From the NCBI GenBank assembly GCA_963575745.1, contig CAUYUJ010010391.1, forward strand, positions 1-64,000: a stretch of 64,000 bases of DNA. The letters run 5' to 3'. Shown piece after piece: positions 11,701 through 23,655 of the stretch. Positions within the stretch are counted from its first letter, which is position 1; every line of letters begins with the position of its first letter. The translations under genes were made by a program, and so were the position numbers. The notes under the pieces were generated by a model that was not told where the DNA came from, made no database searches, and was given only the letters and a program-made list of their open reading frames with translations. Origin of the DNA: Prorocentrum cordatum. Its lineage: Eukaryota; Sar; Dinophyceae; Prorocentrales; Prorocentraceae.

Positions 11701-12300
11701 AGCTTGGCCAGCTGGAGGGGCTTGTCCTGCGGTCGCCCTGGCTGGGGCTGGGCTGCAGGCTTCGCGGCTGCCGCGGCGCCCGCGCGGCCGCCAGGCGGGC
11801 GGCTGCCCGCCGCCTTGGGGCCCCGAACCTCAGGGGGTCTCACGCCCTCGCCCTTAGCCTCGCCAACTTGAATTGGGTACCCACTATTCCGCATGGGCCC
11901 CTGGCTGGGCTGAGGACTGCCAGTCCTTCGGTCGGGCCCATCCAAGTCCGCCGCAGCGCTTGGCTCTGTCCTGCTACTGAGCGCCTTGAACTTGGAACCA
12001 TGGCGCGCATCGTCGGAGCGTCGGTCCTGGCGCAGCAGCGGCCCAGTGAAGGGAAGCCCTTCCCCAGCGTCGGCCTCGACGTTGGCCGCCAGGTAGGCGT
12101 GCATGCCGCCGCTCGGCGCCGCCTTCGCCGCGGGGCGGCTGGGCGCCGCCGCCTCTGCCTCCTCAGCCCCGTCTGGGACGGGCGGCGCCGCGCTTACGGG
12201 GCCGCCGCCTGGCAGCAGGGTGCTACCCGCGGGCCTGGCCGCTGCCAGCAGCAGCGCCAGCAGCAGGTGGAGGGGCCGCCGCAGCAGCCTTTTGGTCGGC
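8763..12300 (-). pseudogene. Reverse transcriptase / RNase H polyprotein, internally deleted
   Basis: The frame ending at 8,763 contains RT fingers (near 11,060, ALGWDAFHPR; near 10,930, KPDGGRRPIG followed by W...W.R.RRR) and motif A (near 10,700, VYLDGKFYARTGHDRF). Motifs B to E, including the YxDD box, are absent: about 60 residues later the RNase H start TDGSC (near 10,490) appears. RNase H then lacks its middle and resumes with GNRLLGQLAKAGAAMH near 10,290. A C-terminal cysteine motif (VCAACWMNC, then GLGKQC, near 9,250-9,330) matches the tail seen in related dinoflagellate elements. The frame is open further upstream to 13,619, but there it is out of phase with ORF1 and reads as Arg/Ser-rich shadow. 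The product cannot be an active polymerase. Confidence 0.78.
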
Positions 12301-12675
12301 AGCGCGCTGTCGGGCCGCCTCGTCTGCCGCTCGGCTCTCCACGGCGGCCGCTGGGGGGGGCCCTGCGCCAGGCGCAGCGCCTGCTGCTGGGGCGGCGGCA
12401 GCAGCAGGGGCGGCCGCCTGTCCTGCTGGCTGCGGCGGGGCGGCCGCGCCCCGCACGGGGGTGCCAGCGGCCACGGCTGCTGCAGGCCCCTCCACGGTGC
12501 GCTTGCGCTTCTTGGCCGCCTCCTCCTCGATCTGGCGCTTGATGCGCTGCTGGTGCTCCTGGCAGTTGCGCTCGAACGTAGCCTGCGCCCCCTGCGTGAT
12601 CTGAAGCCCCTCGTCACAGAGGCGCCTGAGGGTGGCCTGCGCCTCCTCCTCCAGCTCCGCGAAGTTCTCGAATGA

Positions 12676-13407
12676 CTACGCGTCGAAGTTGAAGGTGAGC
12701 TGCCTCGCTCCATCGGGCTGGGCGCCCACGACACCAGCCGCTTGGGCTCGCTGGCGGAGGAGGGCGTTCTCCTCCTCTTTGGCCTCTGCGAGGTTGACCG
12801 CCGCCTCGTCGCGCCAGCCTCGGCACAGAGCGAGGTGGTCCTCCGCCGCCACGAGCGCGTCCGCCGCCTCGTCGAGCTGGCGCTGGAGGTGGATCCGCTT
12901 CGCCGTGGCCGACTGCAGCCTCTGCTCGAGCGGCTTCGGAGCTGGGGCGACCGCGGGCGCGACGCAGCCCCGCGCGTCACGGACTGCCTCCTGCAGCCTG
13001 GCCGCGATGGCGGGGTCCCCGCAGGCGAGGAGCGTTTCGAGCTCGCTCTCGGGGGGGGCCGACCAGGGGGCCTTCGGGAAGGCGCCTCCGCCACGGCCAC
13101 CCGCGCCCCCACCGCCGCCACGGGAGGCTGCACCACCACCGCCGCCGCGGGAGGCTCCTCCACGGCCCTTGCCGCCCTTCCCGCCCTTGGCGCCATTCTT
13201 CGGTGGGCCTCCGCTGCCGCCTCCTCGCAGTGCGGGTTGGGAGCCGCCGCCGCCGTCGTCCGCCCAGACCCCGACGCGGGGCGAAGGCTTCGAGGGCGCC
13301 AGCTCCAGCCCGATCCCGCACAGCCAGCACTTCGCATTCCTGCGGAAGTTCCAGCGGAAACGGCAGCCCGTGCACACGACAAAGCCAGGCTCGGCCTTCG
13401 GCCCCAT
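12676..13407 (-). pseudogene. Retroelement ORF1-like: zinc ribbon plus coiled coil
   Basis: The 243-codon frame starts MGPKAEPGFVVCTGC and carries a CxxC...CxxC finger (residues about 12-31, CTGC and CWLC with FRWNFRRN between), the layout of a RanBP2-like zinc ribbon. A glycine/lysine/arginine-rich linker (about 55-125) follows, then a heptad-like coiled coil (about 150-225) with EQRLQSATAKRIHLQRQLDE. The frame stops at a TAG (12,678-12,676), after which the same frame stays open to 12,223 with a second acidic helix and a basic KKRKR stretch, so the TAG looks like a mutation inside one original protein. Such a finger at the start of retroelement proteins is common in dinoflagellates; its binding target is unknown. 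Confidence 0.7.
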
Positions 13408-13622
13408 CGCCGGAACGGGCGGGCGCGCTGCTCAGCCGCGGGCGTGCAGCAGGCAGGTGCCGACGGGGGCGGACCCGCCGACACAGAAGAAGCCGTGACC
13501 CGCAGGTCCAGGGTGCTGCAGTGGCAGCAGACACTTGTTGGAAAGGAAGGTAGCCTCAAAGCAGAACCTCCCTCGCGCTTAGTCGCCCCGAAAGACTCGC
13601 GGTCGTCGGGACGGTTCATTGC

Positions 13623-13643
13623 CTTGAGTCAGAATGGCTACGG
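13623..13643 (-). other. Spliced-leader (dinoSL) relict
   Basis: The minus strand matches 19 of 21 bases of the conserved dinoflagellate spliced leader; the two differences are at 13,632 and 13,629, in the middle of the leader. Plus-strand landmarks are CTTGAGTCAG and AATGGCTACGG. The base before it (13,644) also fits the variable first leader base. Chance of such a match in 64 kb is far below one in a thousand by simple counting. It lies 4 bases before an ATG and about 215 bases before the zinc-ribbon ORF, so it marks the 5' end of a trans-spliced transcript that was copied back into DNA. Confidence 0.88.
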
Positions 13644-13652
13644 ACTGTGAAG

Positions 13653-13850
13653 GCATTGGATAAGGAACCATCAGGCAAGGAACCCAGGGTATGGAAGCCA
13701 GTGGGGCAGCACCTAAGGCTTGACCATGGACATCAACGCCACCCTCATCAGATAAGGACCCCTCCAGGGTCTGACGCCTCCTGGGCACATTCCTCAACGA
13801 ACGCCCCCGCCGTAGCCCCAATATGGCATAGAGATAACCTGAAGGGGGCT
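13653..13850. repeat. Dispersed repeat family L, copy 1
   Basis: Shares GGATAAGGAACCA, GAACCCAGGGT, TGGAAGCCAGT, then CCATGGA..TCA.CGCC.CCCTC.TCAG and TTCCTCAAC.AACGCCC with 25,733-26,000. It begins within ten bases of the retroelement spliced-leader relict, so the retroelement 5' end abuts it. Confidence 0.7.
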
Positions 13851-13984
13851 CCCAACTGCCCCGGTATGTCGCTGAGCAAGCTCTTCCACTGCCTACGCTG
13901 TCTCACAATGTATCCTCTCAGGATGGCCTTCCGCCTGGGAGGCCAGCGGCAGAGGGCGCAACCGACAGAGAACACATACACACT

Positions 13985-14179
13985 GATAGAGAGAGAGAGA
14001 GAGCGAGATAATTAAACAACCAAGAGGGAGAGAGAGGGAGAGGAACGTGAAGGATACATGACACACACACACGCACAACACAAACACACACACACACACG
14101 CACGCACGCTTGCACGCTTGCAAGCGCACGCGCACGCGCACGCGCACACGCACCCGCACGCGCACACACATATCAATAT

Positions 14180-14233
<54 letters not shown>

Positions 14234-14270
14234 CGAAAGAGGGAGAGAGAGAGAGAGAGAGAAATAAAGC

Positions 14271-14311
<41 letters not shown>

Positions 14312-14370
14312 AGAGACAATTAAACGAACGCGCGGACACACACACACACACGTGTATACACAACTATATA
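13985..14370. repeat. Compound (GA)n and (CA)n microsatellites
   Basis: GA tracts at 13,988-14,004, 14,184-14,250 and 14,270-14,312, an ACAC/GCAC alternating tract at 14,061-14,172 and a short CA tract at 14,336-14,352. Apparent proteins are repeat translation. Confidence 0.95.
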
Positions 14371-15840
14371 TATACACATACATATATGTTTACGTGTGCG
14401 GGCGTATGGATTTACATAGATCTGTTTATATTTCCACAAGCAGATAGATCTAGAGGGAGGCAGCGGGACGTAATGGGGTATGAGTACCGAGCGGATGCCA
14501 ATCGTCGGGCATCCGAATCTATTCACAATCGCATGTGCGTACGATTGTTTGACCCGAGTGTTTGGCTGGAGCTCCTGCGCTGACCCAAGGTTATCGTGGC
14601 TGCCTGCCGTGCGCGTGGATACAGAGCGCCGCACACCACTTACAACTCCCATATGCATTGGTGTGTGCTGTGCCCGACGACATGCCAAGAGTGCTGCACA
14701 GAATCCCGACTGGAAGCGAGGCCACCGCGAAATCCTGCTGCCTGCAAGCTTCTAATTTTAATGCGTGTGCTTCCTCCTCTGCCGCACCATGCGAGCAAGC
14801 CTGAGCCTGGACCGAACCTTCTGCAGAGCGTCGGCATGCGCGAGAAGCCATGGGCATGCTGAACAGGCATGCTGCAACGTGGAACAGGAGCGCGCGGTGG
14901 CAGGTCATGTTGACATGTAACCAGCATCGGGATAACAAAGCGAGGAAAACACATGCAAAGCAATCTGACCCGAGCAACACCCCAATCAACGCAATCAACA
15001 ACATTTATGTCAACAAGACGGGCATGCGGAAATGGCATTGCCAGATACAATTTCCAAAACAACATTACAACGACATAGACACCAACTAACTTTGACTCCC
15101 GGCGCGCACGCAAACCCTTCGTGCCAGGTGCAAGTACGCAGGCTGCGCCCTCCTACTGGCTCTGACCGATGTGCTGCCCTATGCTATCCCTTACAACTTC
15201 TTTCACAACAGAAGCTTGTAAGGTGCCTGCTCGCTTCGGAGCGGCACCTGAAAAATAATGCAGCGACGAACCAAGCCGACCCAAATAAGAAGTAGCCCAG
15301 TGCACACACAGCGGGGATACCACCGCATTGGGCGATTTCCCTGTGCTCGGTCTGTAATAGCATGCACGTGCAACCTGTGTATCTCCCCTTGCCTGTCACA
15401 GCAATCCGTCTCTGGCGCGAGAGTCTCTCCGCCACGGTCTTTCTCGACTACATCCACTTACCAAACCGATTGCCCAATCAGAACTTGCACGCGGCGTGCC
15501 CACACCTCACTCGTTGCTCGATCGCCCGCGTAGCTTGCCCATGTTGCTTTAATGATGGATCTCACGGCGCCTTTGCTGCATGACCGTGACTGTACCGCAC
15601 CGCAAGCAGAACTTGCACACAACTGCCTCCTCGAATACTTCATTGGTGTAATTTCCGCCATCACCTCCTTGACAAATCGTGGCCGACGGGACCGTCGTCA
15701 AATTCGTTTTTTTCGTTTTGCAAGCGTTCTCTGCTGACTTGCAGCCTGACCATCAAACATAAGCGGTTAGATTCTTGACCAACCAATTTTGATATTTCCG
15801 TAATGCGTCAGGCTGCTAATCGCCAGGGTCTCCAGCTTGA
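14371..15840. other. No gene seen
   Basis: Unique-looking DNA of moderate GC. Frames up to about 157 codons occur on both strands with no domain and ordinary composition. I see no repeat, RNA gene or splice-connected exon set. Confidence 0.5.
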
Positions 15841-16039
15841 GTGCCAGAAGAAAAGGACATTACTGCAACCCCATGGGCTTTTTATGGTTCGGCACACCCG
15901 CGTCTCAACCACAACAGACGCATGGCTTGCCGCGCAGAGCAGGACATTTTCACACCGATTCAGCTTCGTCTTGGGCCTCAACGTTTCCGGGAAGTGGATG
16001 GCCGGACCGAAGTGGTCGCGCAGACGTTGAGGCCTCCGC

Positions 16040-16390
16040 GGCCGAGGGCGCAGCAGATGGCTTCGGTGGCCGAGGGCGCAACCTGTGGCGCAACCAGGAT
16101 CATGCGTGTTACAACCTGTGGCGGCCGCGGGCGCAACATACAGCGCAACCAATCAGCTTCCCACGGTGCAACTTTTGGCGCTGAAGATGGCACAACCTTT
16201 GGAGCAATCCATGGCACAATCAATGGTGCAGCCTCTGATGCAGCTGTTGGTGCAACCAGTGGAGCTCGGTGGAGGAGGGCGGCGGGGGAACTGGAGCAAC
16301 AGCCGTCGCAACCTGTGGCGCATTATCTGTTTCAACCTACAGTGAAACATGAAGCGCAAACCACGGCACAACCTCTGGCGTAATCGTCAG
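16040..16390. repeat. Degenerate GCAACCTGTGGCG-type tandem repeat
   Basis: Repeated variants of GCAACCTGTGG, GCACAACCTTTGG, GCACAATCAATGG and GCAACCAGTGG recur every 15-30 bp. The plus frame shows a GAT-GT-GA rhythm that could be misread as a structured protein. Confidence 0.65.
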
Positions 16391-19300
16391 CGCAGCATGT
16401 GGCAGTTATGCGGTTCTGACGCTCTATCTGATACAACCTCTGGAGCTCCATGGAGGAGACAGGACGGGGGGGAAACAACATCTACACGTTCGAGCACGCC
16501 GCAGGGGGACCGGACACGAAAGGGAATGGACAATGGGGAAGGACGAGCAAGCTGGACGAGGGGGGGGGCCGAGGCAGGGGCGAGGCAGGAGAGAGGGAGA
16601 GAGAGAGTATCGAGTGACGAGAACGATGAAAACGACGCCGAAACCGAGGGGGAGGCAGTCGGACGAGGCTCAAGGTAGTCTGCCCTCGCAGAGTACGCGG
16701 GGCGTGCTCGCCGCTTGGGCATTACATGTGCGGTGTCGGATGGCTTCGGCCCGCAGGTGCTGCCCACCTCCCCCTTCTGCTGGTGGCCCCGCTCGCGGCG
16801 TGTGATTACAACATGGTCTTCCTGTCGCGCATCTTGGCCAGATATTGGCCTCGCCCTGCGTTAATAATGCACCAAGAACTGAGCGATGACTATGGCCAAT
16901 CCCGGGGGAAACCAAGCCAACGAGGTAGCTGTACTATGCAGATTAGGTTCCACCACGCGTGTTTCCCTGCTTTAGTGATTTGATATTTTTGGCGCGCGGC
17001 CTGCGCATAGTTTCGCAGCAGGGGCGCTGGCATTGCCTCCTTAGTGTGTACGTTCAACCAGTTGATTGCGTAAACACTGCGGTGTGAAACCCACTTTGCC
17101 GACCATCTGATCATGCATCATGGTCGGAATTCACGCTGCTTTTCGTGTGATGCGTTCTCATGGCTTTCCCATATCATCATCCTACTTGGCGCATGCCCAC
17201 TAATTACAACATGTGGCCTGGTTGGTTGGGCATTGAAGCATCGCTGGTAGCTTGTATACCGTTGGCTGGCCCACCGCTTGCTTTCTGGTCACTGGAGACG
17301 CTTTCAGAATCGACCCACATGGGTGCAACCTCTGCCGATTCACCACCGTCCCTCAGAACCTGGCAAAACCGATGCGCGTCCTCCGTGTGTGTGTGTGTTC
17401 GTATGGTCCACGATATCCGCTGCTCGTTACACCCGTCATGTATTCCAGTGCTAATGGAACTTGTAGAACACTTGCAGAAACTCTTGCGAACGACAAGGGA
17501 CATGCTTTGGTAAACGAATTATAATGCCCAAGTATACAAAAGCTACACTGGTAAGCAGTGTATATGCGCAGTGCATTGGAAAATAAACAAATACTTCACT
17601 AGAGCGGAGCCTGCACTCAAACTCTAGCGCGCAATCTGATGGCGTGGGCCACGTGTCGACCAGCCAGTACAATATGGCTACAATGCAGCGGCCTGGTAAA
17701 TATAATAAACCTCAGATGCGAACCAATCCCTGCACGGAGACTGAATTGGCGTTAACAATAGGTTGGGAGCTGGGCCGAATAGTAATCAAAATACGTAAAG
17801 AAATCAAGATGCACAAAATCTGGGCCGCTCTTCGGTCTCGGTTCGCACTGGCCTCTTTCCTGGACCATCGAGGTACGCATCGCGAGCCGAATCGGTTCGA
17901 GCTTCCAACAGCTCAAGCGGGGGACAATCAACAATGATGCATTCGTCAACTCAAGAACATATACCCGTGCACTACACAACGAAACATATGCAGCTGGTCG
18001 CGTAGAGCAAACGATTGATCACAATGTGTTTATGCATAGGTGGAGGGTGAGAGCGATGGAGAGTCGAGATGCAAATACATAGCGACATCGTTCAACAACT
18101 GCACAGGCGGACGCTGATGTTGAGAGGAATTTGCTGGGATAGCTGTAAATTTGGCACGTTGTAAAGAGTATGACCTACCACAAGCCAGTCGCCCTTGTCC
18201 TGGACCCCCTGCGTGACAGAAACATGAGAGACGCCACATCGTCATGCCAATCTCAATTGACGGCATTGCGAAGAACATGCTCAATGTCAATGGGGGGTTC
18301 AAACGAATTGCAATGCACGAGCACGGCCTTGCCAGGAAACCCGTACGCACATATCCGTCGGGATGGTGTTGCACAGCGCGTCATGTGTATCCATTCCTGG
18401 GGTGGCGCACGCAGCAATGCAAGTTGCCCTGTTGTTCAACATATTGCATAATGTATCTATTCTGTCGCACGAGATTGAACACTCAATGAGACAAGCCTGT
18501 GTGACATTCCAGTCGCATAAAGAAGTGCGTGGTTGCATCAAGGTCATATGCCTTTGAGCCTGCGTTGTGTATGACAATCGTCTGTAGGAGAGGGTCACCA
18601 AAACATCACAACCCCATGCACCAACATGTTTAATACATCTTCACGTGATCCTGATCCCGCTCTAGACTGGAACCGACACTATGAAAATGCTGTTTGACAG
18701 AGATACTCCACCCGTCTCTCCAGCGCAACGCCTACATGATTAAGGCGTTGAGGTAACTACTCTAGCCCATCCCGAGGCGAGTTGACTCAACCAATTGCTC
18801 ACAATCGACCAGCGCTCAGCAGAGTGAGCAGGCTCCAACGCTAAAGTCTTTTTTAGCTCGAGTCCTTGGCATCGACGGGCTCAGACGTCCGACGTCGTGT
18901 TTTTATCACAACGTGGACCCCCAAAGGTCCAGACCCGTTCCCTTTTTGACAATGCTGGGGCCCGATGCGGGCCCCTAGAAACCGAGAACTGTCACCCCCC
19001 TTCGTGATTCTTTCACGACGAGGAGAAATAAATGGGGGCACCACGTTCCCCCAGAAATGCAAGTCCTATCGGACGGGATGCTTTGCGACATCTGCTGTCA
19101 AGCCTGATCGAGAACCATCCGGAGGAAGGCAAATCGACCAAATACTTCGAAGGAGTCATTCGGCGAATTTCAATCCTGTGGAGACGGCCGTTCCCTTGAG
19201 ATCCTGATAGGCCCTTCTTCGGAACCGAAAGCCGGCGGTGGGGGCGGGGGCGACTCACACCTCTGCGGCGTGCAGTCATCGTGCTGCCATGCGGAACCCC

Positions 19301-19500
19301 AGACAAGGAACGAGGGACACTTTCTGGGCCATGGCGAGCCTCGGCCACGAGTGGGGTTTCCGAGCTAGGTGTACGGTGCGGCTTCAGAGCCAGAGCCCCT
19401 CGAGAACTCAACATCTTAACACGGTCCTTGCTGCAGCGTTTTGTCTGTAGAGCGCCCCTGCACTGCCCGCGAAGCCCAGGGAGGTACCCCGCGGCCCTCC
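16391..19500. other. No gene seen
   Basis: Three kilobases of unique-looking, moderate-GC DNA. A purine-rich patch lies at 16,560-16,680. No recognised coding exon, transposon end or RNA gene. Confidence 0.5.
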
Positions 19501-19522
19501 GCGCGTCCGACGGAGGAGCCAT

Positions 19523-19872
19523 CCTCCTCCTCCTCCTCCTCCTGCTCCTCCTCCTCCTCCTCCTCCTCCTCCTCCTCCTCCTCCTCCTCCTCCCCCTCCT
19601 CCCCCTCCTCCTCCTTCCCTCTCCCCTGGACTACTCCCTCTTCATTCCCCTTCCTCCTATTTCCCTCGTTGCCCGCCATATCCTTTCGCTCCTCTCGTGC
19701 TCCTCCTTCTCGGTCCTTCCCCCTTTGCTCCTCCTCATCACCATTCTCTTCCCCCTCCCCTCCTCCTCTCTCATTCTCCTCCTCTCTCCTCCCTGCTCTC
19801 CCCCTGCTGGTGCTGGTGCTGGTGCTGATCCTCCTCCCCCCGTCCTCCTCCCTGCGTGAGAAGGATGGAGCG
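19523..19872. repeat. (CCT)n microsatellite and pyrimidine tract
   Basis: Pure CCT at 19,523-19,612, then a degenerate TCC/TTC pyrimidine stretch to about 19,855 that includes a short GCTGGT tandem near 19,804. Confidence 0.9.
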
Positions 19873-20440
19873 GGAACTCGGGATCGGCTGCACTAGAGGC
19901 CGGGGCGTGCCTTTCCATATGTGCGCCCCGCGCACGCCTCCCTCGGGGCGCGCCGAGTGCCCCAGGACTTGCGCGCTTTGGCGGTGCGGGGTGCGCGTAG
20001 GTAGACGATCCTGTGCCGAGCGCCGACGGGCGTGCTCGGCCATTGTGGTATGTCTTTGTCGCGGCGCTGGCGGTCGCGCAGCCCGTGGGGGCCTGGGTCG
20101 GGTTGCGGAACGGCAGATCGGCACCAAAGATGCGGGGGAAGAGGGCGGCCGCGGGGAGGTCACTGAGGGCGGGCGAGGGAGCCTGGGGGAGTGGATCTGC
20201 ACCAGCGGGGTGGCAGCCGCGTCATTGAACGAGGGAGGGGGAACCGCGCCAGCCAGCAGTAAGCCGACCCCTGGGGGCTGAGGGGAGAAACGCCACATCG
20301 TACGTGTAGTGGTGATGTGCGCACGCATCGGAGTTCAATCCGCCCTTGCAGTGCGATCTACCTGTCTTGCCGTAGGCAGGGAAGCGGAACGGAACATGCC
20401 AGCCATATTCATGAGACCCACCTGGAGACTGAGGGATGTG
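19873..20440. other. No gene seen
   Basis: Nothing supportable; GC-rich first half, no repeats of note. Confidence 0.45.
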
Positions 20441-20492
20441 CATGGCTTAGGTGGTTGAGCAAATCTGCGCACGCCCGAGGTCCGAACCAAAC
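20441..20492 (+). other. tRNA-like A-box/B-box pair (possible SINE fragment)
   Basis: TGGCTTAGGTGGTTGAGC (20,443-20,460) resembles a tRNA D-arm or pol III A box, and GGTCCGAACC at about 20,479 resembles a B box, at ordinary spacing. No acceptor stem, anticodon stem or T-stem pairing can be drawn, so this is not a working tRNA. A second D-arm-like word, GGCTCATTTGGTAGAGC, lies at 20,628-20,644. Confidence 0.3.
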
Positions 20493-21590
20493 GACTATGA
20501 TACTTAGTTGTTTGAAACACGTTGACGATACCAGCTAAGGAAAACGGCTTCTGTCTCCTCAACACTGCTCCTCAGCACTGCGGAGACTGATGAAGTCTAG
20601 GGTGTGTGGAGGATCCTACACCAGCCTGGGCTCATTTGGTAGAGCATCTAGATGAGAACCGACATGTCCACGCGAGCGGCAACTGCTAATCTTGCTTCTC
20701 TATGGTCACAACCTCATGGGATTATGCAACGGCCGTGGGAATGGCGTGTCGCGATTGCGCGGATCGAACAATCCCCACCAAAAGCCAACCTATCCCGCAG
20801 ACGAGTCCAAGAGAAAGGGAACCCACTAACTCCAGACAAGCGGCGGAATAACGCAATGCCCACCAACACCCCGCTCTGACGGTCTCCGACCTTCAAGATC
20901 AAGTCCAGCCCGCCTGACCTCCCACGAGTCCACTCTGTGCCTCCCTCGCTTCATTCCCAAACGCTTCCTTTTGATCCATCAAGCTTGTGTCATCGCCTCG
21001 CTCCATCTCAAGGTAGTACTCTTGTAGAACTCAATGGCGGGCCACTTGGTTAACCTGTTGCGGCGGCGCATGGTTCTCTCGTTGGCGATCAGTCCCTCTT
21101 GGCAAGATCGGTACGTGAGATAATTCCTACGAGAGGGGCACAAACAACTACATGCAATATCTTGAAGACCCTGTGAATTTGATCAGGGTGTCGCCGCATG
21201 TCTTGCCTGGAATTGTTGTGCTTCAACTTCGTTCAATCGCTAGGCCTGCATCCAGATGCATTCGTTGCCAGGGCAAGCAGACGTAACATATGGAATGCGA
21301 CAACTAATACCGAGGTGGATCGTATTAACTGAAACACGATGAGGAGATGGGCGAATCGGACGGTCATGGTAGAAGAGACGATGACTTGACAATGCAACCA
21401 ATGATAATAATAATAAGAATGTGAAACAGGTCTGGACAAAAGCACAGCATCACAACAACCATCCACCATATCGATATGTCAGACACTAGAGGTCCAAACC
21501 TAATTACACCCTGGCGGCCTAATACCCTGAACAACATAATCCAATAGTAAAACCATCATTGTACTGTACTGTACAACAGAAGACCAGACG
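20493..21590. other. No gene seen
   Basis: No supported feature apart from the isolated D-arm-like word at 20,628-20,644. Confidence 0.45.
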
Positions 21591-21594
21591 GCAG

Positions 21595-22055
21595 AACATA
21601 CGGGTGACCATACGGGAGACCATGAGGGAAACCATACGGGATAGCCTAGGGGAGATCACCCGGGAGACCAAGCGGTGTACCATACGGGAGACCATATGGG
21701 ACAACATACGGGAGACCATGCGGGAGAAACTCCGAGAGAACGTGCGGCAAACCACTTGGGAGACCACATGAGAGATCATACGGGCGAGAACGGGGGACAC
21801 CACATGAGAGACTACACTGGAGACCACACGAGAGGTCATACGGGCGACCATACTGGAAACCTTCCGGGAGACCACATCAAAGACCACACGGGAGATCATA
21901 CGGAAGACCTTGCCAAAAAACCAACCGGGGGACCATACGAAATACCATGCGGGAGACCACCAGGGAGAACCATACGGGAGACCGTGAAGGAGACCATCTG
22001 GGAGACCAAAACGGGGACCTTACGGGAAGCCGTACGAGAGGCCACACGCCACCGG
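21595..22055. repeat. 12-bp minisatellite, ACCATACGGGAG type
   Basis: About 38 diverged copies of a 12-bp unit (ACCATACGGGAG, ACCATGCGGGAG, ACCACACGAGAG and others). Because 12 is a multiple of three, the plus frame reads as repeating T-I-R-E and the minus frame as repeating M-V-S-R. No evidence of a gene around it. Confidence 0.9.
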
Positions 22056-23655
22056 TTCCGGATCCGGAGGAACTCACGCGTGCCGCAGAACAAAGGCACA
22101 GACCCGTGCAGACAGCCCGCCCATGGAAACTCACTTCGACTAACAGAGCGCACGCCTGGTAGAAGAGGTGCTCAAACGGAAGCCACTTCTCCCAGATCGG
22201 CTGCGGGTTGTTGTAGTGTCCTCCAGCCGCTCCGCTGGCTCATGCTGGTAGCTCTGCATCCCACACCTCTTGGAATGCCGATGTTTGCTGTCGCTGGCTT
22301 CCGCCGACGGACTCGCCGCCGCTTCACTTCCGCCGCCTCCCGCCGAGGAAGAGCTGCCAACTTCTCCATCCCTCGAAGGCAAGATCCTTCCTGGGACGCC
22401 CAGACAGCATGCCGAACGTCGCTGGCGCCTCTGCGCTGGAAAGTTCCAGCGAAGAGCTGGCGGCGCCCACGAGGGCCTGGCGCGAGGGGGGCTCGCCCTC
22501 CGGGCCGCTCCCCCTGAGGGGCCCCCTTCCTCGGGGCCTCCCCTGCGGGCTCCCCCTGCGGCCCCCCCCCCCTGCGGGCTGGGCCCCCCCTCCTGCCGCC
22601 CCCCCCCCCCCCCTGCGAGCGCCTTCTCCGGGCACCGCCTCTGGCCCCCCCCCCCCCCTCCCGCTCTCCCATCTCTCCCTCGCCTTCCCCCATCTAGCCC
22701 TTCCCCCCGTCCTGACGAAGCGCTGATGATCTTCGTGGGCTGAGGGGGGAGGGCAGTACGGAAGATGCGGGGAGAAGTTTCTTTCTCAGTGGAAGACGCG
22801 GTCAACCCACGCGCCAATAAAGAAATCGCGCAAAAGAAAAGGCGAAACGAAATCGGGTCGATTCGAACCGGTGGCCAAAGGGAACATATCGGAATCTCAC
22901 GGACTCGATTCGTCCGAGACAGAACATCGGCTCCCAGCAAGCCGTGTCGAAAAACATTGGACAATCAAAAAACACATCGTATCGGCAGGGTTGCATATTC
23001 GGTATGAGCGGGATCGAACAAGATCGATCGACTCGAAGCGGCTCCTGGGAGGTGGGGGTAGATCATCTGACCGACTTGGCCCCAGAAGTGACAAGGTCAA
23101 TTCTCCTGCTTTGTCTCAGCACGACGTGACTGCTTTGACTCAGCACGACGTGACGCGAACCCCAGACACTTGTGCACGTCGGCTCCGAGCAAACCAGGAA
23201 CGACGATGGAACCGACGTGCAGATCGGCGAGCCCGCGCGTAGAGCCTCGCGCGCCTTGGCTCCTGGGAGGCGTGTGTATATACACCGACCTGTTCGGGCC
23301 GATTTTTGTTTTGAGTGTTGGGCCAAAGCGGTTTTGGCGCAGTGGCCGATAGAGGGAGCAAGCGCCATGCGCCCCGCCTGGGCGCGTTTGTCCAGGGGCG
23401 GGCAAGGCCGCAGCGGCCCCGGCACCCATGGCGGAAAACCGCCGCCCATGGTGGTGATGCCGTCTCTAGGCGAGGGGTGCCTCGTTACGAGGCCATGAAT
23501 GCGTGCCCGTAGCCGGGCACGCGAGAAAATTTAAACAGGGCCGCGCGCTGGCCGGGGAACGCGCGCGGGCCTGCTCGCCAGCACCCCAACCCATCCACCA
23601 CATTGGGGAGGGGAGGAGTACAAACTCTGGCCCGATTGGAAATGATGCCGCCAAG
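22056..23655. other. No gene; C-runs and TCGA-rich patch
   Basis: Poly-C runs at 22,563-22,572, 22,600-22,613 and 22,647-22,659. From 22,855 to 23,040 the DNA is unusually rich in TCGA and GATCG words, recalling parts of TSR3 intron 1 (45,130-45,170 and 45,700-45,860). A short GTGTATATACAC palindrome lies at about 23,274. Confidence 0.5.

Larger units (their letters stand above)
8763..13643 (-). mobile_element. Degenerate dinoflagellate retroelement with spliced-leader relict
   Basis: Reading down the minus strand, this holds a spliced-leader relict (13,643-13,623), a zinc-ribbon and coiled-coil ORF (13,407-12,676), an Ala/Pro-rich linker, reverse-transcriptase fragments, RNase H fragments, a long Ala-rich region and a C-terminal cysteine motif, ending at a TGA at 8,763. 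The copy is dead: a TAG at 12,676-12,678, a frameshift around 12,230-12,300, and two in-frame internal losses that remove the RT active site and the middle of RNase H. I see no endonuclease domain and no poly-A tail. The 3' boundary is uncertain; target-site duplications were not found. Confidence 0.82.

Noticed and set aside
12300-13619. N-terminal third of the 1,618-codon minus-strand frame as a real protein
   Set aside because: Here it is out of phase with the zinc-ribbon/coiled-coil frame and reads as Arg/Ser-rich sequence; the true protein frame is the other one.
17662-17682. Spliced-leader relict containing GTAGCCATATTG (minus strand)
   Set aside because: 11 of 12 bases match locally but only 11 of 21 overall; expected by chance in a window this size.
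20441-20492. A functional tRNA gene
   Set aside because: A-box and B-box words are present but no acceptor, anticodon or T stem can be formed.
21559-22517. Possible repeat protein of TIRE units
   Set aside because: The unit is a 12-bp minisatellite, frame use is not conserved along the array and no flanking coding sequence is visible.
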